From DASXTC01 sp036505635 (lineage in GTDB: Bacteria; Acidobacteriota; Polarisedimenticolia; JACPZX01; DASXTC01), in the NCBI GenBank assembly GCA_036505635.1, contig DASXTC010000042.1, positions 36,623 through 100,622 on the forward strand: a DNA stretch of 64,000 bases. Reading direction: 5' to 3'. Below are positions 8,873 to 16,687 of this stretch, in pieces. The first letter of the stretch is position 1; every line of letters begins with the position of its first letter. The notes under the pieces are model-generated. The model was not told the origin of the DNA. It worked only from the letters and a program-made list of their open reading frames with translations, and did not search any database. The position numbers and the translations under genes were made by a program.

Positions 8873-9568
8873 CTACGCCAGGACGCTCGCGATGAGGTAC
8901 GCGGCGCCGGCGGCCAGCCCCCCGACGAGAGCCGTCTGCAGCGCGCCGCGGATCGGCCTGGCTCCAGTGAAGCGCCCCTTGACGTAACCGAAGATGAGGA
9001 GCGCCGCGACGGTCAGAAGGACCGACCACCTCAAGGCGACCCCCAGATCGGAGAGAGCCATGTAGGGGGACAGCGGAATGAGCCCGCCGGCGATGTAGGC
9101 GCCACCGATGGTCAGCGCGCTGGTGATGGCCCGTCGCGGGTCGGGCTTGTCCAGTCCCAGCTCGAACCGCATCATGAAGTCGATCCACGTGCGTGGCCGG
9201 GCCTTCAGGCCGGCCGCGATGGGCGCGATCTCCTCTTCGGTGAGACCGTACTCGCGGAAGACCTCGACCACCTCTTTCATCTCGGCCTCCGGCTTCTGGG
9301 CCACCTCGAGTCTCTCGCGCTCCCTCTCGCTGGCGTAATGCTCCGCGTCGCTGCGGCCGGCCAGGTATCCGCCGAGCCCCATCGCGATCGAGCCCGCAGC
9401 GATCTCGGCCATCCCCGCCGCCACGACGATCGAGCTGGAGGCCATGGCTCCCGTGAGGCCCGCGGCGAGCGCGAAGGGAACGGTGAGTCCATCCGCCATC
9501 CCGATGACGATGTCGCGGACGCTCTGCCCTCCCGTGAAGTGTCTTTCCGTATGAGGTGTCTGAGGCAT
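8873..9568 (-). CDS. VIT1/CCC1-family iron/manganese transporter
   Basis: A 231-residue integral membrane protein of the VIT1/CCC1 family, which moves Fe(II) or Mn(II) across a membrane. The first helix carries the family pattern SVRDIVIGMADGLTVPFALAAG, followed by GSIAMGLGGYLAGRSD. A charged cytosolic segment rich in Glu (residues about 85-125, for example EAEMKEVVEVFREYGLTEEE) matches the metal-binding loop of this family. Three further hydrophobic segments follow, giving the usual five helices. It lies three bases downstream of the amidohydrolase stop on the same strand and abuts the tricorn-like gene tail to tail. Confidence 0.85.
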   Translation of the reverse strand: MPQTPHTERHFTGGQSVRDIVIGMADGLTVPFALAAGLTGAMASSSIVVAAGMAEIAAGSIAMGLGGYLAGRSDAEHYASERERERLEVAQKPEAEMKEVVEVFREYGLTEEEIAPIAAGLKARPRTWIDFMMRFELGLDKPDPRRAITSALTIGGAYIAGGLIPLSPYMALSDLGVALRWSVLLTVAALLIFGYVKGRFTGARPIRGALQTALVGGLAAGAAYLIASVLA

Positions 9569-9571
9569 GTG

Positions 9572-11371
9572 CTACTGCGCGCCCATGGGCCGCAGCTCCT
9601 CGGTACGACGCACGACCCCGCCCCGCACGACGCAGCGCAGCTGCCTCAGGTTGGAGATGTCCGCCAGGGGATCCTCGGCCACCACCAGGAGGTCCGCGAT
9701 CTTGTCCTTCTCGACTGTGCCCAGGTCCTGCCGGCCCATCGCCATGGCGCCCCCTTTCGTGGATGCGACGAGCACCTGCATGGGCGTGAGCCCCGCCTCC
9801 TGCATCGCCTCCATCTCGCCGTAGATCGAAGGCCCGTGCAACGTGAGCGGGTTGCCAGCGTCGGTGCCCGTGGCCACCGGGATACCTGCTTCGAAGATTC
9901 GCTTGAGGTTGGCCGCGGCGATCAGCGTGCGCTTCTCCCGGTCCGCGGCGCGCGACCGCCACCGTTCCACGTCGAAGCGCCCCTTGCCGAGCACGGGCGT
10001 CCGCGCGATGTGAGTCAGTGTCTCGCCGTCCACGCACCCGGACGGATCGTCGACGGGTGGAGGAGTTCCTTCAGCGACCGAGGCGAACATCCGCTGGTAG
10101 CCGCCGGTGACGGTCAGCGTGGGGCAGTAGATCGTGTGGTTCGCCTTCAGGAGCTGGATGAAGTCGTCGTCGACCGGAGCGTCGCCAACGCTGTGGACCA
10201 GCATCCGGGCGCCCGCCCGGAGAGCGACCCGGGCGGCCTCCAGCTCGGTCGCGTGGACGATCAGGGGAATCCCGAGGCGTCCGGCCTCGGCGCCGGCGAC
10301 CGCGACAAGCGACGCCATCTGCTCGAATGGTCGGTCCGTGCCGGTGATGAACCAGACCTTCACCGCGGCGGCGCCGTGCTCCTTGAGGTAGCGCACCCCC
10401 TGCGTGGCGGTCGCCTCGTCGGAGAGGTAGATGAACTGCCGCTCGGCGGGAAGGTTGAGCCAGTGATCGCGGGTCGAGAGGAGCGGCCCCGCCGCCGCCA
10501 CGTGCGGCGCGCGAGTGTCCTTTTCCGCCCGCTCCGTCAGCCCCAGGGTCCATGGGTACCCTCCCACGTCGTAGACCGCCGTGACACCGGAGCACAGGTA
10601 CGAACGGAACCATCGCTCGGGGTGCGCCCTGAGCGAGGCCTGGACCCCCTCATAGGGGAACTGCTCCCTCAGGTCGAGGGCGTCGGGACGGCCGTCGGCC
10701 CAACCGGTCTGGGAGAAGTGCACGTGGGCATCCACGATCCCGGGAGTGATCCAGTTGCCCTTCAGATCGAGCACATCGACTCCCTCGGGCACGGGGCACC
10801 TCTTCCGCGCGCCCGCGCAGTCGATCTTCCCGCCGCGAAGTAGGACCACGGCGTCCGGCACCGGGGGGGCGCCCGTGCCGTCGACGAGCGTGGCTCCCAC
10901 GAGAGCGCGCGGTGGAGGCGGCGTGCCGGCCGGCGAGTCGAACGCGGTGCTCACGGCGATCTTCCACCCGGTGGGGGTCTTGATGAAGACTCGTTCCGAG
11001 AGTCCCTGATGCTCCTCGTCGCCGTACTTCACCCGATACCGGTAGGTGCCGTAGACGACGCCGGGCCGCACCGGAACGAGCTGCAGGTCATGGGCCTCGA
11101 AGAGATCGGGCCACGAGGTTTCGCTGGTCTGGCGAGCATGCGAATCGAAGCCGGTCTGGAAACCTTCGGGGCCCGTGCGCGCGAGCGTTTCGGACTCCAG
11201 GTAGCAGGCCAGGTAGGCGCTCCGATCCTTGCGGCGGATCGCGTCGAGGTTCGCCTCGAAGAGCTTGCGCGCCGCGGCGACGTCCGGGGCCGCCGGCTCC
11301 CCCGCGGCGGCGTTCGTAGGGAGAAGGAGCGTCAGGCACAGCGCGAGTGATGGGACGAGTCTGAGGGTCAC
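9572..11371 (-). CDS. Secreted amidohydrolase with N-terminal NTF2-like domain
   Basis: A 599-residue exported protein. A signal peptide (LRLVPSLALCLTLLLPTNAAA) is followed by an SnoaL/NTF2-like domain (about residues 28-150, beginning DVAAARKLFEANLDAIRRKD). The main part is a metal-dependent amidohydrolase: HxH in DAHVHFSQTG, a Lys in GAAAVKVWFITG that may be carbamylated, His in IVHATE and LVHSVGD, and Asp in GTDAGNPLTLHG. Such enzymes hydrolyse cyclic amides, imides or peptides; the substrate is not evident. The GTG start at 11371 has GGGAGG six bases upstream. The gene is divergent from the fungalysin gene, sharing a 166-bp upstream region. Confidence 0.85.
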   Translation of the reverse strand: MTLRLVPSLALCLTLLLPTNAAAGEPAAPDVAAARKLFEANLDAIRRKDRSAYLACYLESETLARTGPEGFQTGFDSHARQTSETSWPDLFEAHDLQLVPVRPGVVYGTYRYRVKYGDEEHQGLSERVFIKTPTGWKIAVSTAFDSPAGTPPPPRALVGATLVDGTGAPPVPDAVVLLRGGKIDCAGARKRCPVPEGVDVLDLKGNWITPGIVDAHVHFSQTGWADGRPDALDLREQFPYEGVQASLRAHPERWFRSYLCSGVTAVYDVGGYPWTLGLTERAEKDTRAPHVAAAGPLLSTRDHWLNLPAERQFIYLSDEATATQGVRYLKEHGAAAVKVWFITGTDRPFEQMASLVAVAGAEAGRLGIPLIVHATELEAARVALRAGARMLVHSVGDAPVDDDFIQLLKANHTIYCPTLTVTGGYQRMFASVAEGTPPPVDDPSGCVDGETLTHIARTPVLGKGRFDVERWRSRAADREKRTLIAAANLKRIFEAGIPVATGTDAGNPLTLHGPSIYGEMEAMQEAGLTPMQVLVASTKGGAMAMGRQDLGTVEKDKIADLLVVAEDPLADISNLRQLRCVVRGGVVRRTEELRPMGAQ

Positions 11372-11537
11372 CGTTTCCTCCCTTCATAAGGGGCCTACAG
11401 ATTACTACCTCTGGAAGGCGGAAGAATCATCTCGACGCCGAAGCCCTTTTCCTGTAAGTTTTAAGGTGCTATCGACCATTTCCCGGCCCGCGTCACGCCG
11501 AACCGCACGATTCGACTACTGACAGGACGACCGACCC

Positions 11538-14500
11538 ATGAGATCACCTTCCCTCCTGCTCGTGATCACGCTCTCCGTCGCAGGCGTCACCAGCGTCGCC
11601 GCCAAGAATCTCCCCCATTACGACGAATCCGCACGCAAGGACAAGCCCGGCCGGGCCCCCTTCGTGCTGCAGGAGCGGGACAAGGCCCTGGTCCGCTCGG
11701 GCGCGCCGGTCCACAGGGACGACCGCTTCGGCGTCCCGACCTTTCTCTGGGCGGCGCCGCGCGGCGCCGGACTCGGCCGGTCGCCCACCTCCCCGGGCAC
11801 CACAGGCCCCGAGCAGGCGGCGAGGAGCCACCTGGGCGAGTACGCGCACCTGTACGGGATGGACGCCGACGACCTGCGGGACGCCAGGCTCGGTTCGGTG
11901 CATGACACCGGACGCGGCGGCATCATCGTGAGCTTCCACCAGCAGATCGGCGGTGTCGAGGTGTTTCGAGACGAGATAAAGGTCCTCATGAACCAGGATC
12001 ACGAGCTGCTGGCGCTCTCCGGATACCTTCGTGGCAGTGCCGCCGGCGCGGGCCGGGACCTCCGCTTCAGCGTCACGGCATCCGAGGCGATCGTGCGCGC
12101 CTTCGGAGACTACCTGTCACCGAAAGCCACAGGGCTCGATCCGCGCGATCTCCAGGCGCGTGGCGAGAAACCAGGGGGGTTCGAGTCATTCGTGGTCGAC
12201 GGTCGGGCCCTCGAGGGGCTCGGCCTCTCGATGTCCGAGCCAATCCGCGTCAGGAAGGTCCTCTTCGATCTGCCCGAGGGGTACGAGCCGGCCTGGCACC
12301 TGGAGCTGAGCGCGGGACCTCTCGGAAGCACGGATTCGGACTACTACGCCTACGTGATCTCGGCGACCGACGGCAGGGTCCTGCTTCGCCACAGCCTCAC
12401 GGCCAGCGACTCGTTTTCGTACCGCGTGTGGGCGGACACGACGGGCCTGCGCGCGCCGCTGGAGGGTCCGCAGGGAAGCGCGGCGACGCCCCACCCAACA
12501 GGTGTTCCCAACGGATACCAGGCTCCCTTCACGTTGCCCAGTCTCCTCACTCTGCAGAACGGGCCGATCTCCACGAACGACCCCTGGCTGGCGCCCGGCG
12601 CGACCGCAACCGTCGGCAACAACGCGGACGCCTACGCCGACCTCGCAGCGCCCGACGGCAGAGCAGGCACCGATTTCCGAGCGACGACGACCTCGGCGAA
12701 CACCTTTGACCGCACCTACAACACGGCGCTTGCTCCCAACTCCAGCCAGGCGCAGCAGATGGCGGCCATCACCCAGCTCTTCTACGACGTGAACTTCCTG
12801 CACGACTGGTTCTATGATGCCGGGTTCAACGAGGTGTCACGCAACGCGCAGACCAACAACTACGGCCGCGGCGGGCTCCAGAACGACTCGCTCAAGGCGG
12901 AGGCGCAGGACTACAGCGGCCGCGACAACGCGAACATGTCGACGCCCGCCGACGGCGGCCGTCCCCGCATGCAGATGTACGTCTGGACCGGCAACGGTCT
13001 CAAGACCGTCACGATCGACGCTCCGCCGGCGATCGCCGCCACCTACAGCGGTGACGTCGCAACCTGGGGGCCGACGTCGTTCAACATCACGGACGACATC
13101 GTGCAGGCCCTGGACGGCGTGGGGAGCACGACGGACGGGTGTGAGGCGATCGGCGGCGCCGTATCGGGCAAGATCGCCTTCATCGATCGCGGCACCTGCA
13201 ATTTCACCACCAAGGTCGAGAACGCCCAGAACGCCGGAGCCGTCGGCGTCATCATCGCCAACGTGGCCTCCTCGACGTCCCCCACGGTGCCCCCTCTCAT
13301 GGGGGGCACGCCGACCATCACCATCACGATCGGCACGCTCTCACTGAATCTCGCCGACGGCGACCTGATCCGCGGGCAGCTGGGCGGCGCGGTGCACGGC
13401 ACGCTCTTCCGGGAGGCGGCCATCGACCGCGACGGGACGATCGACAACCAGATCGTGTCCCATGAGTGGGGCCACTACATCAGCAACCGTCTCATCGGGA
13501 ACGCCAGTGGTTTGACCAATAACCAGGGGGGAAGCATGGGCGAGGGCTGGGGGGACTTCCACGCGATGCTGACCACGGTCCGGGCGAACGACGCCCTGGT
13601 GGCGGCCACGCCCGACTTTACCGGGGCCTACGCCATCGCGGGGTACGTCTTCAGCGGCGGTACCAACAACGGGTACTACTACGGCATACGGCGCTACCCC
13701 TACTCCATCGACTTCGGCAAGAACCCCCTGAGCTTCCGCCACATCGGCGACGGTGCTCCCCTGACCGGCACCGCTCCCGTCGCGTTCGGCTCCGCTGGCA
13801 CGATCAACTCCGAGGTGCACGACGCCGGCGAGGTATGGACCGCCATGCTCTGGGAGTGCTACGCGGCGCTGTTGCGCGACTCGGGGCGGCTTACCTTCGA
13901 TCAGGCGCAGGACCGGATGGTCGATTACCTGGTCGCGGCCTACAAGCTGACTCCGAACGCCCCCACGTATCTCGAGGCACGCGATGCGATCCTCGCCGTG
14001 GCCCTCGCGGGCGATCCGGCCGACTACATCCTCTTCTGGCGCGCCTTCGCCCGGCGCGGCGCGGGGATCCACGCCGTCGCCCCCGACCGCGACTCATTCG
14101 CGCACCAGGGGGTGGTGGAGAGCTTCCAGCCCGGCATCGATCTCTACTTCGCCGGGGCCACCCTCGACGACGTCGTCTCCCCCTGCGATGCCGATGGGAT
14201 CCTCGACAACAACGAGACGGGGCATCTGTCGATCACACTGGAGAACGTCGGGTCCATCGCGCTCAACTCGACGATGGTCACGGTGACGACCACGAACCCG
14301 AACGTGACCTTCCCCAACGGAAACATGGTGGCGGTCCCTCCCATGCCGTCCGGCGCCACGACAGCGGTGTCTCTGAACGTCGCCATGGCCGGCGCGACGG
14401 GGCTCCAGCAGGTCGACTTCACCATCTCCTATGACGACCCGGGGTTCCGGATACCCGGCGCCGCGAGCCAGACCTCCTCGCACCGGGGCAACTACGACGA

Positions 14501-15476
14501 CAAGCCGAGCCAGTCGGCCGCCGACGACGTGGAGAGCGGCGCGACAAGCTGGACGATCACGGGCAACGCCAGTCTCGGCCAATCAGGGCCCTGGAGGCGG
14601 ATCGGCTCCCCGTACAGCCATTCGTGGCTGGGACCGGACGTCAATGAAGCATCCGACCAGTATGTCGTCTCACCCGTGCTCAACGTGGCGCCCACCGGCT
14701 CGTTCAGCTTCAGCTTCCGCCACCGGCACATTTTCGAGTACACGATCGACCCGAACCTGAGGCTCTTCGACGGAGGCGTCCTCGAGATCAGCACCAATGG
14801 CGGCTCCACGTGGACCGACATCGGGGCCTCCGCCGTTCCGGGCTACACCGGGACGCTCGCCACAGGCGGTGGAAATCCGATCCAGGGTCGTCCGGCCTAC
14901 GCTCAGGTCAGCCCGGGCTTCCCGGCGTTCCAGACCGTCAACGTGAACCTCGGCACGACCTACCAGGGGCAAAACGTGAAGATCCGCTTCCGGGTGGGGA
15001 GCGACCTCAACGTCGACTCGTACGGATGGGAGATAGACGATGTCACGTTCAACAACGTCACGAATCTCCCATTTGCCGCGCTCGTGACCGAGAATGGGGT
15101 CTGTCCCGACGCCGACATGGACGGCGTGAACGACTTTCTCGACTGCGCCCCCTCCAATCCGGCCGTCTGGTCGGTCCCCTCCCCGGTGCGGGACCTGGAT
15201 CTCACCGGGGCGGGCGCGTCCACGCTGGGCTGGAGCGCTCCCGCGCAGGTGGGCGGGGTCGCCATCGTCTACGACGTGTTGAGGAGCGACAGCAAGTCGT
15301 CGTTCGCGGCGGCCGCGTGCGTGGAATCGAACGACTCCGATCTCCTCGCCGTCGACTCGGGGATCCCCGCGCCCCAGCAGGTGTACTTCTATCTCATCCG
15401 TTCCGAAAACACTTGCGGCGCGAACCTCGGCGCCACCTCCAGCGGCACCCCGCGGACGGGAGTAAACTGCCCGTAA
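11538..15476 (+). CDS. Secreted M36 (fungalysin-type) metallopeptidase with PA domain
   Basis: A 1312-residue exported zinc endopeptidase. A signal peptide is followed by a fungalysin/thermolysin propeptide region (residues about 80-200), then the M36 catalytic domain with an inserted protease-associated domain (about 480-610; GKIAFIDRGTCNFTTKVENA). The zinc site is HEWGH at residues 642-646, with the third ligand in GEGWGDF (Glu669). The C-terminal third carries immunoglobulin-like and jelly-roll-like beta segments and an Asp-rich calcium-type repeat (DADMDGVNDFLD), typical of large secreted peptidases that digest environmental protein. Its stop is one base before the ATG of the next gene, so the two are probably cotranscribed. 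Confidence 0.9.
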   Translation: MRSPSLLLVITLSVAGVTSVAAKNLPHYDESARKDKPGRAPFVLQERDKALVRSGAPVHRDDRFGVPTFLWAAPRGAGLGRSPTSPGTTGPEQAARSHLGEYAHLYGMDADDLRDARLGSVHDTGRGGIIVSFHQQIGGVEVFRDEIKVLMNQDHELLALSGYLRGSAAGAGRDLRFSVTASEAIVRAFGDYLSPKATGLDPRDLQARGEKPGGFESFVVDGRALEGLGLSMSEPIRVRKVLFDLPEGYEPAWHLELSAGPLGSTDSDYYAYVISATDGRVLLRHSLTASDSFSYRVWADTTGLRAPLEGPQGSAATPHPTGVPNGYQAPFTLPSLLTLQNGPISTNDPWLAPGATATVGNNADAYADLAAPDGRAGTDFRATTTSANTFDRTYNTALAPNSSQAQQMAAITQLFYDVNFLHDWFYDAGFNEVSRNAQTNNYGRGGLQNDSLKAEAQDYSGRDNANMSTPADGGRPRMQMYVWTGNGLKTVTIDAPPAIAATYSGDVATWGPTSFNITDDIVQALDGVGSTTDGCEAIGGAVSGKIAFIDRGTCNFTTKVENAQNAGAVGVIIANVASSTSPTVPPLMGGTPTITITIGTLSLNLADGDLIRGQLGGAVHGTLFREAAIDRDGTIDNQIVSHEWGHYISNRLIGNASGLTNNQGGSMGEGWGDFHAMLTTVRANDALVAATPDFTGAYAIAGYVFSGGTNNGYYYGIRRYPYSIDFGKNPLSFRHIGDGAPLTGTAPVAFGSAGTINSEVHDAGEVWTAMLWECYAALLRDSGRLTFDQAQDRMVDYLVAAYKLTPNAPTYLEARDAILAVALAGDPADYILFWRAFARRGAGIHAVAPDRDSFAHQGVVESFQPGIDLYFAGATLDDVVSPCDADGILDNNETGHLSITLENVGSIALNSTMVTVTTTNPNVTFPNGNMVAVPPMPSGATTAVSLNVAMAGATGLQQVDFTISYDDPGFRIPGAASQTSSHRGNYDDKPSQSAADDVESGATSWTITGNASLGQSGPWRRIGSPYSHSWLGPDVNEASDQYVVSPVLNVAPTGSFSFSFRHRHIFEYTIDPNLRLFDGGVLEISTNGGSTWTDIGASAVPGYTGTLATGGGNPIQGRPAYAQVSPGFPAFQTVNVNLGTTYQGQNVKIRFRVGSDLNVDSYGWEIDDVTFNNVTNLPFAALVTENGVCPDADMDGVNDFLDCAPSNPAVWSVPSPVRDLDLTGAGASTLGWSAPAQVGGVAIVYDVLRSDSKSSFAAAACVESNDSDLLAVDSGIPAPQQVYFYLIRSENTCGANLGATSSGTPRTGVNCP

Positions 15477-15477
15477 G

Positions 15478-16644
15478 ATGACGGCTGAGGCAGTCGGAAG
15501 GCGGAGGGGCCCGGGCGCGGCGTGGGGGAGGGCGCGCGACGCGCTCGTCCGGGTGGTGGGAGAGCGGGCCACCCCCGCCCGGCTCGGCTGGGCGGTGGCG
15601 GTGGGGATTCTGATCGGCACGAGCCCCTTCTTCGGATTCCACCTGGTGATCTGCCTCGCCGCCGCGACGCTGCTGGGACTCAACCGCACCGTCACCTACC
15701 TCGCGGCCAACATCTCCGGGCCATGGCTCGCCCCGCTCATCATCTTCGGCAGCGTGCAGACGGGGCATCTCATTCTGACGGGGAGCTGGCTCCCGCTCCG
15801 GTTCGAGGTCTTCAGGACGATCGACCCGTGGCAGTTCGCCGAAGCGTGGCTGCTGGGCGGCCTCGCGGTGGGGTCCACCCTCGGCGCCCTGGCGGGGCTT
15901 TGCACCTGGCGCGCCCTGGAGATCCACCGGCGCAGGCATCCGCTGCCGCACGATCCCATCGAGGAGAAGATGGCGGAGGTCGTGGCGAGGTACCGGCCGA
16001 TGGAGACGCGCGTCTGGAAATACGTGAGGGGGAAGTTCCGCCACGACCCGGTCTACCGGCAGATTGCCGGTCTCTGTCCGCTGCCCGGGCCTGTCGTGGA
16101 CATCGGGTGCGGGCGCGGCCAGGCCCTGCTCCTGATCGCCGCCATGCAGGCTGGCGTCAAGGGGATCGGCGTGGACTGGAGCGCGACGCGGATCGAGAAG
16201 GCGAGACGCGCCGCCGGCGGCCTGCCGAGTCTCGCCTTCGAGCAGGGGGATATCCGGTCATGGCCCGTCCCGGCCGCCGGGACCGTGCTACTCATCGACG
16301 TGCTCCATTACAATCCAGCGCCGGCTCAGGATGAGCTGCTCAGACGCGCCGCGCGATCGCTGGCCCCCGGCGGCGTGATCTACATCCGCGACATCGACGC
16401 AGGTGCCGGGGCGCGCGCGTGGGTGAGCTGCCTTCAGGAACGGATCGGCCGTCTGCTCGGCTTCAACCGGGGCACGACCCTTTGCTTCCGTCCCGCCGCG
16501 GAAACCGTGAAGGTCCTCGAGGCGGAAGGGCTCCACGCGGCCGAGGTCCCGGCCACCACCGGTCTTGCCTTCGCCAATGTCCTCCTCGAAGCCCGCCACG
16601 CGGGGGAGGCGGCCCGTAAGCCGCAGGCGGTCGCGATCGCCTGA
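15478..16644 (+). CDS. DUF2062 membrane domain fused to SAM-dependent methyltransferase
   Basis: A 388-residue protein. Residues about 20-155 form a DUF2062 region with the typical GTSPFFGFH motif and two to three membrane helices (WAVAVGILIG, VICLAAATLLG, SWLLGGLAVGSTL). Residues about 195-370 form a class I methyltransferase with motif I VVDIGCGRGQALLL, an acidic residue in GIGVDWS and VLLIDVLHYN as motif IV. DUF2062 proteins accompany glycosyltransferases and lipid-related enzymes; this fusion suggests a membrane-tethered methyltransferase acting on a lipid-linked or envelope substrate, which is inference. It starts one base after the fungalysin stop. Confidence 0.85.
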   Translation: MTAEAVGRRRGPGAAWGRARDALVRVVGERATPARLGWAVAVGILIGTSPFFGFHLVICLAAATLLGLNRTVTYLAANISGPWLAPLIIFGSVQTGHLILTGSWLPLRFEVFRTIDPWQFAEAWLLGGLAVGSTLGALAGLCTWRALEIHRRRHPLPHDPIEEKMAEVVARYRPMETRVWKYVRGKFRHDPVYRQIAGLCPLPGPVVDIGCGRGQALLLIAAMQAGVKGIGVDWSATRIEKARRAAGGLPSLAFEQGDIRSWPVPAAGTVLLIDVLHYNPAPAQDELLRRAARSLAPGGVIYIRDIDAGAGARAWVSCLQERIGRLLGFNRGTTLCFRPAAETVKVLEAEGLHAAEVPATTGLAFANVLLEARHAGEAARKPQAVAIA

Positions 16645-16687
16645 CGGTTCGGGAGGGGCCCCCTCGGCAAGGCGCGCACCTCCCGGG

